64,000 nucleotides of DNA from Notospermus geniculatus (taxonomy: Eukaryota > Nemertea > Pilidiophora > Heteronemertea > Lineidae), in assembly GCA_002633025.1 (NCBI GenBank), contig NMRB01001095.1:41079-105078 (forward strand), given 5' to 3'. The notes under the pieces are model-generated. The model had not been told where the DNA came from, ran no database searches, and saw only the letters and a list, made by a program, of their open reading frames with translations. Of this stretch, positions 47,701 through 59,700 are shown one piece after another (within the stretch, counting starts at the first letter, position 1; every line of letters starts with the position of its first letter). The translations under genes were made by a program, and so were the position numbers.

Positions 47701-50700
47701 ACGGCATTGGTCCCTCTCCAAGTTAAAGTTCAGTCCAGTGTTGGTGAAGGTTGTGGTGATTTTCACTGATTTATAGTTGATGAGTGATTTTACATGTATG
47801 ATATCAAAGTGTGAGAAGATTTTTGGGTCGTGCAGGTTTTTTGGAAGGTGAATTTCTGTGTGATATTTGGGGGGGGGGGATTATTAAAAGTTTATCCTTG
47901 AAAGATTGTGAATTCATTCTAGAATATTGAGTTGAGAGTGAGTGTCAAATTTGGCATTACGGTAGCTCTATAGACACTGATGGGCAAAGCAAATGTACAG
48001 TAGGAGGAAACTGGAGTGTCCAGAGAAAACCTGTGCTTTTATAGAGTGTTCCCCTCTCTATCACAAGGGGAATAGGTCCTACTGGGGATCGAACCTGGAA
48101 CTCACAGGTGACAGGCACTGCTGGTCCCACTGCACCACTCTGACAGCCAAATCCATGTATGACACTGGGGAGGGGAAAATGGTGTAGTATCTGAAGATGA
48201 ACTCAATGTCATGTCGCCATGGGTTCAAAACTCCTGAGATGCCAAACATTTTCCTCTGTGAATGAAATATTGCCGTTGCCCTCCCAATCAAGTGCTGATG
48301 ATTAGAAATCAATTCTCTGAAGGATTGTGTTGTTGATTTAGTCAGAAATATTTGCCCTGACTGACAGACCCCAGTTGAAATGTCAAGTAGAAGAGATAAT
48401 ATTATGTGGAGATATTTTAAAAGTACTTGATATCATTCAGTGCCAGTAGGCCTAGTGGTCACAGACCACTTCATATTGTCATCAGAAAGTCAACTTATTT
48501 GAAGTGTACGTTTGGCAGGCAATAATTTTTCTGGTCGTGAGGCATGTTTTCCAAAATCTCATGGAAGTTTTTCAAGGGTTGACAGCTAAAACCCATTTTT
48601 AGAAGCAAATGGTACTGTACATCTTATGGAAAAAAAGTGCACAATATGTGGACAGATTGTGCACCAATCTGACTGTTGTCCTACAGCTTTGGGGACCATA
48701 GCCCACTGACGAGTGGTTAAAACTATTGAAATGAAAGTGACATCCTGGCCCTGATCAATTTCCAACACAAAAGGTTCCATTGTGTCGGACCTGGTTTCAG
48801 TGTGCTGACCTCTATCATAGCTGTGATCCCCATTGAAAACAATAGCCATACCATTTGTACGTCTAAGCAATATTCAGTTTTAAAGTCAGTTTTAAGGCCA
48901 ATTTACACGATGCCATTCGGACAGACGTCCAAGACGATTTTGTCGTACAGTTCTGTCGGATGAGAAATTCTATATACACGGACCAATTTATTCTTCCGTC
49001 GATACAGAGAGACTCATTCTTTGTCAAGCGCGCCAAATACATGACCGCCAGTGCAGTCACCTGATTGGCCAAGTTCATGCATCCTTCGTCCGACATCGGA
49101 AGAAAATAGAACATCCGTCTTGTGCATCTGACGTTGCAAAGGCCATAAAATTTTGTCGTATGTGCAGTTTACACGAACCGATTTGGACGTACGATCATGT
49201 TGGATCTGACAATCAGATGTAAAAATCGTATCGTGTAAATTGGCCTTTATGAAACAAAATCGCATCAGAAAAGAGGAAGGCTTGGGCATTCAGTTTGTGT
49301 ATTTGTACACGAGCGTTTCCATAGGCAACTTAATCGGCTATTTACGCCCAGGGAAGCAGCAATTAGGCCCTGTGGAAGTACAAACATGTCTGGCTGACAA
49401 TCGTTATTGCCCTCAATTTTAGTCATTTTGATGGCATGGAGGGTTCAATTTCAAGGCGCCAATTTTCTGCCCTGTTGGAGCATTGTCTTGTTGACTACGA
49501 GTGTTTGACCAAAATGGTGCCAGGTTTGTGCATTCAAGGAAATACAATTATAAAGCTTATTGATACACACCAGTGGTTAGAGTTGAGATTCAGGGCAGTG
49601 TGCCATTTGCCGAAAACAAAACCCAGTCAACCGAAGCCCCTTCTGCACTTTGCATCACATAGTGCATGCACTATGCATCACATACATGTAGTGGAGACAG
49701 GGCTAGTCATCTTACGTATGGAGTGATCCTGCGCTTGAGTCAGGTCCCTGATGTGAAGTACGAGCGTAAGATTGCATCCAGGTGTCAGAAAATGAACAGA
49801 GCAGGCCTTGCCGTTTGACGGGCGCGATTTTGCATGCACCTCGCAAACAATAGAAATTCTATTGTTTGCGAGGTGCATGCAAAATCGCGCCCGTCAAACG
49901 GCAAGGCCTGACAGAGCAACCAATCTAGAACACTTTCAGTGATTCTTGCTTAAAATTGTCATCATCTTCTCATTACAGCTCGAGTCCTCCTTAAAACTGG
50001 ACATTGGTGACGTTTTCCAAGAAGATGTCGCTTCCAAGAGCCTCGTCCAGCAGAATGTCGAGCTGCGGAGGAAGTTAGAAGAGGAGCATGCTGGGTACAA
50101 ACGAAAGCTTCAGGCGTATCAAGATGGCCAACAGAGACAAGCCCAGTTGGTTCAGAAACTCCAGGCAAAGGTATGTCTTGTCAAGTCTGTTTGTTTCATC
50201 GTGAATTGCAATGATTGATTTTACCCATCTCCATTTTGCCTTCACGCACTTCCCCTTCTCACCCATTTTGCCTAAAACATTTCCCTATTCACCACATCGC
50301 TGACAGTGTAGGTGAAAATGCATGTAGGCCGAGGTGAAAATGGGTGTAGGTGAAACAGCTGTATGCAAAATGGGACTAGGCCTACACCATTTCTTTCATC
50401 CTGAAGGAATCGGGTCCCAGCATCACTCCCAAGCTCGCACGCAAGGTTTGTGCGTGCAATCTTGGAAGCAATGCTAAGAGGACCAGATTTCTTCAGGATG
50501 CATTTCTTTGCTTTCTGACTGAACTGCTTGCAGATTGCCTCTGTCGATTTCAAGCGAATGAGCTAAAAAGAGAATCCGACAATACTTTAATCATTTCTCC
50601 TAAAAGTTTCAGAAGCCACTCTCATCCCAAGCAGCTGGAGCATCAATATCAATGCGTGTTATTAGAAAACATATAAACAGCTCTAATCTACTTACAAATA

Positions 50701-53700
50701 AAGAGACCCTACCTGAATAATTTAGAAATTTGACCAAGGAAAAGTCTCATAATTTTGACAAAATGGGTCCTAAAAATTTGTCTACACCGGAAAAGCAAAC
50801 ATTTAGCTCCGTGAAAAAATATTAGCTTTACTCATGGGCTCATGTCGAAGGGCCTTGTTCGGAATTTTAATCAGGGTGAACAATTGAATAGGCCTAGTCA
50901 TGGTGGCACCGTTAATCTTGATTTAATCCCATTAAGTGTAGGGAGAGGCACAACCTAAGTGGTGACAAGTGCTGATCTTTTCAATAAGCCATGCCTTTCC
51001 ACACAATATTATCGTTGCATTGAAAATGCTTCTACTCTACAAATCGAATGTCCGTGACTTCAAAAAGTGTAGAAGTGTGTATACCGATTTCTGGCAATGT
51101 CACCTTGAGGTCAGGCAAGAGTGAATGAAAATCACTCCCAATCCTAATGATACAAATAGTTTGACAGAAAGTGAATCGATCCACTTTGTATGTTGATATT
51201 CGATATTGAACAGTCCTATGGTGAGGGTAAATAGGGCTAGGAATGGTCTTCAATAAGACGGGAAAAGGAATGGCATTGATTAGGTCTATTGGGTCACCAA
51301 TTGATTGAATATTGAAAGGAAAAGTGTAGGATCACCTTGGAGATGACAGACAGGTAAGGCCACATAAAAATAAAAACTTGTTTAGCGTCCCCTCCCGACC
51401 TGAAAAATGCCAAGAACCCTGAATTTTTTTTGTAATGCATTTTCCATTAAAAAATTGCCTACTCCAAAATTTGAAAATTAAAAAAAAATTTATTTGTTAT
51501 TGACCTATCTTTTCAGCTAAAAGCTACTAAAAAATAAAAATAAAAACCTCCCTCCTGACCCTGAAAAACTAAAGTGCCCGGACGCTAAACAAGTAATTTT
51601 TTTTATCTGGCCTAATTCTTACGGAGTTTTCTATTGGCCCAATAAAAGTGACCTCAGTATAATGGGTATTTTGTCGTTTAATTTGGAATACTGAATTGAG
51701 AACCTGTCAATGGTATAAATCATTACATTGACAATAAAGACTAATTATACTGTATTGTACAAAAGGAAACTACAGCCCCAGTGGTGTCAAAATGAGACAC
51801 CCTCTCAAAGACACCCAACCCCCCTCTCAATCACGTGAAGAATAGTTGGGACCAACCTTGAGTTGTCACCGCCCAGCGACTGTCCACTGCTGGAGCAGAG
51901 AGAGGTCCCATGTATAAAACCCCCATTCCACACTGTCAGACTTCTGATTGAGTTTGTGAAAAATGCCTATTCAGGGTCCACAGCTTTCAAACAATACCCG
52001 GTAAAAATCAGTGTGTTCACCCTATTGTATTGCGTATTCAAGAAGATATTTACTAATACATTACAAATGCAGCGGGCCAAAGCCAAGCCAAGGCATTGTT
52101 GGCCCTTACAATTTGAGTGTCGAATGAGCTTAGGTCATTTCAAAAACTATCAAAAGAATTTCAAACAATGGACTTGTAGTACCAGTATTATTGACTGTTT
52201 CTATAAAGATCACACAAGTTGTGTGGCTTTGGCCGGACCCCAAAAGTTGTACTACTATCAATTCACTGAACATATGGCAAACGGCCCACATCATTCTCTC
52301 ACCACCTTTATCCAAATGTCTACATGGTATTTGTGATCTCAAGGTTTATAAGATTTTTCGTGATTTTCGCTGTCATTTCCTCCCCTTATCAAATTTGAGA
52401 TTTCAACTTGTCGTGCTCCTGGCAGCAATCTGAAACTCTGATGGCTCAGGCTGTGTATGAGGCCTAAATCCTCAAAAATTCCTTATGAATAAATGATATC
52501 ATGCCAGATATGCACATGTATTAACATGTATGTAATCCATACATGTATATGTGGTAGTCACAACTATCTTTGCACAGGCAGAGAATCCGACAGTGCCACC
52601 CGGGGCTTGTCAGTATAGTATACAGAACACATACACTTCTTTTGAAGTATATGAAAAGCCTTATCATTAGGCCTTTTCAACCAGGCCTCGTAAAGAAAAA
52701 ATGCTTATAAAGCTTGAAATAGCATTGTAGGAAGCCAGAGGCCTGCCTTGTTGGAGTGTTTGGCCAAAGATTTGAAGTTCATGCAGTGGTCAGATTCGTT
52801 GGAGCGAAGTAAAAAATCTCTGTCAAATGAGATAATGTGTTCCAATCCGGAGCAATTTTCGGGACTTCTCGCCATGTTTCTCAACCTATTGAAGCAATTT
52901 TCATGCCCCCCTCACAACATTTGAGATGCAGGGCTCACTTCTGTGTGAGGTTGCTAGTGTCTTCCTCCACTGGATTTGCAGGCCCAGCACCTATCAAATG
53001 TTTGGAGTGTTATCAATGTTGTAGTTTACACCTTGGAGTGTAGCAATATGCCATTCTGTGATGAATTTTTTATGAGCATGGGAAATGACATTTGAATCCG
53101 CCCTCATTGCCCTCGTCATGTGACCGTTCTACTCCGATACAAGGGACACAAGTACTCACTATGGGGCCCAGAATGGGCGAATAATCTATACGAGTGGGAA
53201 AATTGATTTTCAGAAGACAGTCTTTTGTGGTCCCCCTGGCCCTTGAGCTACATGTAGTATCAATATGTATATATTCGATTTAGTTGTGAAGGCATCGTCA
53301 GTTATTAATAAGTAATGATTATCTATTAGTCAGTAATTGGTGGACTACAGAACGTCCCATGGTGGTGCGTGTGTGACCGGTGTCCCGGTGGGTACCTTTC
53401 TCAGCAAGTTCTCAAATAAAATGAATCATTTATTTTCCCTTCTGTTGAGTGTGTAGTTTACATAGGGTTGCACCAGATCAGTCCAGAGAGTGTAAGAGTC
53501 CCAGACGCGTAGGAACTGCGGATGTGGGCTATACGGGGTCCCATGTAGAAGGATTTAACATTTAATTGGATAATGGAACGGCAGGCGGGAGAGAATTGGG
53601 GGAGACGGTCGCCGAGGGCAGGGACCCGGAGTCAAGCTGAAGTGCGTTCAGGAATACGAGTACCAAGCGGGGATTTACATTGTGGGACGCGAAGTCCACC

Positions 53701-56700
53701 AATGTCACAAGCATGGACTACAAGTTGTTCTGGGTCGACGAGCACCAGTATGTCCCGTTCAATGACTCCCAGGGTAGCTGTGTTGTGTTCAGGGTCTTCA
53801 AGCATGGCTTCCTGTGCAGGAACTCCCAGTACAGCTGTATGCACTGCGGGGAATCAAAGCGGAGCTTCCTCTAGTTTAGTTACGCCACGCTCGGCTACCT
53901 CCGATTCAGGGACACTGCCCATGGCATCGGCACATTCAGGCCCTCCTAGTCCTGGTGGGACCCTACAGGTGGCGTCTTCAGTTGACACTGACTCGACCGA
54001 CTCCCCTATTCCAAAACTGATATTACAAGTACGTTTTGATAATATTGATTGTTGTGAAAAATCTTTTTGATGTATTTGATTCGAATTTATTTCTTTTCTA
54101 TTTAGTTGAAGTTCGACCTTGCTGAATTTTACTTTATTTTGCCGCAGGTATTTTTTGTTGAATATGACATGTCCTTTATCCAGTGAATGATCCTATCTGC
54201 ATGTTGACCATCGTAAAGGTTTTGGGATGGGCGGCCCTGTCTTTTCAAAATTTGTCCCATGAGATCGGGTCCAACCGGGTAGGCTCCAAAGGGTAGGCAT
54301 AAAACAGATACAGGAAATGACGGGAAAAGTGCATATCTATCCCTGCATGTTGGAAATCATAAAAAAAGGGTTGGGATTGGGACCAGTTGTGTCAGAAGTT
54401 TTCCCGTGAGATAATGTAGAAATCCGGGTTGGCTCCAACTTGTACCGGTAGGCAATACATGTATATAGAAATTGGGAAAACATGGAAAAACTGCCTAACT
54501 CTCGCTGCTGCAGGCTGAAAACTGTACACTTTGCTGTACAAAGTAGCTTCCAAGGTTTTGGACTCCGGGTTGCTAAGTTCTGTAGCTTTCGTTTCAGGTA
54601 GCAGGTGACAAGCATGTTAGTACCCCCCTGGAAACTCGACGACCTGAATGACCAACTGAACAAATCTGTCTCTTGTCCATCCATTGTTTATTACAGCATG
54701 TAAGGAGTAAATTGAAGGGGTCCGTGCAAGGGGAAAAATACGTGTATTTGGAGTTTTGTTGGTTTGTCATCAAAACTTGTGTCGTTTGATAGCCAAAATC
54801 CTTCAGTTTACTCCTTTTACCATTGCATATTTGAAGACATGTACCGGTATTATGATAATAGCAGTCTCATGTGTCTCCAATGTTGACGACTTCCATCATG
54901 GCAACAAGTATTGAAATCAGACATTGGCCTAAACTAATGTTCATTTTCAGCTTATAAACAATTTCTTTAAGAAGGTTTTGTTTTCCACTTGTGCCTTCAA
55001 AAGTTTTGCGTGTGTTGAATTCATTTTTGTTGCGATAATCTGTTTCTGCAAAAAATGCTTAGATATGTTCATGACATTTTCTAAAATTATTTCAAAACTA
55101 TTACTTTTCGTCACTGGTTAAAACGTGCCTTAAAAATAGTTCAAAACCCCTTTTGACGAGTTCTGAAGTTTCAAGTTTTAAATTATGCAGGTTTTGCAGT
55201 ATAAGAAGAAATGCAGTGATTTCGAAGGAAAGTTAGCCGATACTCGGGTAAATGTTGACCGCACGCGTAAAGTGAGTCACATGACTTTGTGTTGTTTGCT
55301 TCGTGATCCACAATCCGCTGTTTCCATAGCTTTTTGTAGATCTTCTCCTCTGCGTTCTTTTTCTAGGTGATACGGTAGCCATAGGTGGCGCTTATGTCTG
55401 CAGTTATCGTTCTGATTCAGAGTAAAGTGATCAAAATAACTGCCATTTGGTATTGGCATAAAAAACAGAAAATTCGGAAAAGTTTTGGAAACCCTATCAC
55501 ATGGGTATTCATTAGAAAGTACTCTACACGAGCTTTCCAATGAATACCTTTATGATGGGCACGAAGTACTTCTTAGACTTTTTTTTGCATATTTTCAGTT
55601 TGACCTTGGCAGTGGTAGGGTTAAAGCGCATTGAGTTATTTGACAATAGAGGCCTTGCAAATGACGTCACAAGCCACCATACTGGGGGGCACATGCTGCA
55701 GAGGCGCAGCGAAATGACCCAATGATGTTACGTCAAACAATGGCGTGGTGCAGTTCACGCAAGTCATCTCACGGTCGGCTCACATCTCTGCGCCCTGTGC
55801 CCTCCAGCATGGCCGCCAGGATGACGTCATTGCAAGGCCCCTATGGAATCTGTCAGGATTCAGCTAAAACTTCTGAAAATGAGGTATTTGTGAAAAATGG
55901 TTTTCAAGGACCATAAATTCAAGGGTCCAATTACTTGGCTCAAGAATGATAACAGCAGGCACCTATACCATGTATATACTGACCTCTAGCTGACTGGATC
56001 TGCATGCTGTCGATTGGAGTAGTCACGTTTTCACCATCACCCAAATTCACCTCCCCTTTCTCGTTCCCATGACAACAGGTGCTGCAATATAAGCGCAAAG
56101 TAGGCGAGGTAGAGGATCGAAATGCCGAACTAGAGGGCGAGTTAAACAAAACGCATAAATCGGTAGGTAGGGGGCGCTCTATCCATGAGCACGTCCATCT
56201 CCTGTAACCTTATAACGTCCTACTAACAATCCATGTTGTTAAAAGCAATGTCGCAAGAGCTGAATTTGCATATTTGAATGTGATTTGCATAATGAAGCTC
56301 ATTTGCATACATAATGCATGGTTTGTTGCATGTTTATGTGGCATTCATTTTGCCATATTCTCAAATTTCGTGGAGAATTGATGAGGAATAATGCAGAATT
56401 ATCTAGGAAATTCCCCAAATATTTTGGGTTCCTAACCCTTTCCCTCCCAAAATGGTTCAAATCAGCATTTCTCCCTACTAATGCATAATCGGACCTAACC
56501 CCTGATTGATTGGCATGCCAACACCTCCCCTTTCACATATCCCCACTGTCCCTCATACACTGTGGGGTTGCATGCATGTTCTCTCATCATGACGCAATCA
56601 AGCCTAACTTCCACCAAGCCCCTTCTTTAACCCTCCTTCCCCCTTTGAAGGATGGTGTCATGGAGGTAGTGATTTCATCTCCCTGTTGGCCAAGATGCCC

Positions 56701-59700
56701 CACCTTGACCCCGCAAAACTGATACTATAATCCTTGTCCAATTAATTCAAACCGAAACAAATTATAAAATTGATGTTATGGGATACTTCATATATTGCTT
56801 TTGATTTCCTTTTACTTACATTCATTGAACACTTTCCTTCCTGTCAACATTTCATTATTATCATTTTCCAATATTTGTAATGGGTTACCATCTTATACTA
56901 TGGCCAAGATGTGCCCTTGCCTCCCTTGATCACTCTCCAACACCAAGCTCACCTTTTCACATAAGATGATCACAACAGATGGTGAACCCTGCATTTGAAG
57001 AGTTCTCAAACATGACTTGTTGTAATTGAGCCAAAAGTCATTTGCAAAATGGACCTGATCAAACAAATGACGTCTGCTGCTTCAAATAATGTGAACGTCT
57101 GCTCACTTTGAGAATTCAGAAAATTTGTTTGCATTGGTGCCAAATAAATCTTTTTTGTCCCATGAAATTTTGTTTGTTCTTGACAATCTTCAGGGGTGGG
57201 GTATATCAGTTGCATACAATTTCCTTTAAATTGATTGGATCTGCAGCGCTGGGGAGTTTTGAGATGGGCACGAATCTCCAAGGATGAAGTTCTTGTGAGA
57301 TTGCACAGTAATGCACGCATTATGTGAGCTGTAGCTTTGGAGAGTAGAGCACCTGTCTCCAGATGCAGGGTACACAACATTAATACATTATGATGTATGT
57401 TGCTATGACTCCTGCTGTGAAGAATTGATTGCAATCTGCCAGTTTCTGTTGATTGTTGTCCCATTGATTCCGAAGAAGTGTCAGGACTTGTTCGGAATAT
57501 GACGAGGCGTCTTAGCGTCATTTCAAAGTAGCATGGCGTATGGCGTGCCTTAGATGGCGTGGTTTAGCTGCTTGTAGGAATAATTCTAGGAATACTGTAG
57601 CTGTGCTTTAGATTTGTATGTAGATTATTCCAGCATGTCTCATTCTAAGAGGGTGAGTAAGATTTGAGTTGGGGATGAAAATAAGGCTTTTAGCGTCAAC
57701 CTTTATTTCATTGTTGTATTGATTTGTTTAACATCCTGAGGTAATCAGTGGTTCTAGCGCTCGCTTCCTTCATCATCAGTCACAAACGTGCATGGTGGGC
57801 AATCATGGAATGGAGCAAGCACTCAGAACCACTGATTACCTCTGGAAAAGGTACTATTAATGCCATGAGAAAGGTTGCACCATGGACCCAAATTTCATCT
57901 TGCTGAGCTGGCTGCTCCATGTGGGACGTTTCGTGAGTTGGCTTTCAATGAGCAATCATACAGCTTACACTGAGACCAATGACACAAATGACTGCCCATA
58001 AGCTTTCTGAGGTGAATTGCCCATTGAGAGCCAACTTGCACGAGAAAGTCTCGCATGGAGCAGTGCCTTTTGTTCAAAAATATGCTGAAACCACAGTGAA
58101 TTTGAAGCTTTCTTGCCAGAATTTGGGTTTCTTTCAGTGAAAGTAATGTCCTATTTTGGTCTTTCAGCTTCAGGTGACGACAGACAGTTTGCACACGCGA
58201 CTCGAGTCGGCTGAAGCTCGTCTGAAATCAGCCCACGATGAGGGAGATCTGGAGGCGGCCCTTATCAAGCTGGAGGAGGAACAACAGAGGTATGTGATGA
58301 GCAAAATCGTTGATTATTTTGTTCTTACTCTCAACTACAGGAGGAGAACTTCATAGACACCTCTGTGAGGGGACACCTCTCTCTTTATAACGTTATGTCA
58401 AACAATGGCGTGGTGCACTTCACACAAGTCACGTCACGGTCGGCTCACACCTGTGCGCCCTGTGTCCTCCAGAATGGCCACCAGGATGACGTCATTGCAA
58501 AGCCTCTACAATGTCAATAATTTGTATTACTTTCCAGGAGTGCAAGTCTTGCTCATGTCAACTCCATGCTCCGTGAGCAGCTCGACCAAGCGACAGCTGC
58601 CAACCAATCCCTGACCTCCGACATCCACAAGCTGACGCAGGATTGGCAACGTGCGCGAGAAGAGTTAGAGGCCAAGGAAGCGGAATGGCGGGACGAAGAA
58701 CAATCCTTCAACGAGTACTTCAGCGCTGAACATTCCCGTCTTCTTTCCCTGTGGCGAGCTGTCGTCGCTTTCAGGCGTCAGTTTGGTGAGATGAAGAGCG
58801 CAACCGAGCGAGATTTGTCGCATGTCAGGACTGACATTGGACGGGTTTCTCGCTGCATGCACGCCGCCTGTCTGAACTTGAACGCCAACCAACGCCACGC
58901 TCTCACCCAATCTCAGGTAAGAATGACTTTTGAAGTGTTATTACAGGTAGTAGAGATACAAATCAGCGCAGAACCTATGATATGTCACACCTGCCTAGTT
59001 ACCTCATTCAGTATTCATGTCTTTGTCATTCCAGGATGCCATCGACCGTGAACGTTATGACCGCTCCCACCTCGAGAACCAACTCCGCGACAAGGCCCGT
59101 GAATGTATGGAAATCCAGACGCGCTGTGAATCACAAATCGCAGATTTGAACGCCAGGATAAACGACTTGACTGTCACGAACGAGAAACTGAAAATCACGC
59201 TTACCGAGAAGGAAAAGACGACAAACACACTCCAGAAGGCCCTGTCTAGCCTCGATGTATCCCGTGAAAAAACCGAGGTCGCGGAAATCCAACGTGAGGG
59301 CGATGAAACTGAGGCGATGCACGCCGCACTCCGTGATATCGCAAATGCTGTCATCGATGACACGGATAAGGTTGTTGATGAGGTTGATGGTGAACAACCT
59401 TCCCCAAGTTTCAGGTCAGCGAGGTCGACTTCTCCTCTCAGGTCAAGGTCACCAATGCCAGGACGCCGAGGTCACTCAAGGTCGCCCACAAGGTCAAGGT
59501 CGCCTTGTTTCGGTGATAACACATTCATTGCCGTCCAGACTGCTTTGAACAAGCGTCAACTCCAAGTTCAGGAACTCCGAGCTCGTCTCAACTCTTGTAA
59601 GGATCACGGCCAGGCGTTGAAGAAACAGATTGATGATAGCGAGAATGAGAGGAGGAGGCTGGAACATCAGCTGATGGACATGAGGGAGGAGCTAGAGAAT

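Larger units (their letters stand above)
36626..49978. other. Rootletin intron 3
   Basis: A 13.4-kb intron with an 885-bp gap, several SINEs, MITEs and a repeat-coded frame at 45.4-45.8 kb. No independent gene is firmly supported. Confidence 0.65.
50171..55190. other. Rootletin intron 4
   Basis: Holds a hairpin at 50398-50500, a MITE at 51356-51615 and the GC-rich candidate exon at 53573-54028. Otherwise AT-rich with no recognised gene. Confidence 0.6.

Noticed and set aside
57006-57521. 171-codon minus-strand open frame in a rootletin intron
   Set aside because: No family resemblance, atypical composition, and no splice-site or start-context support.
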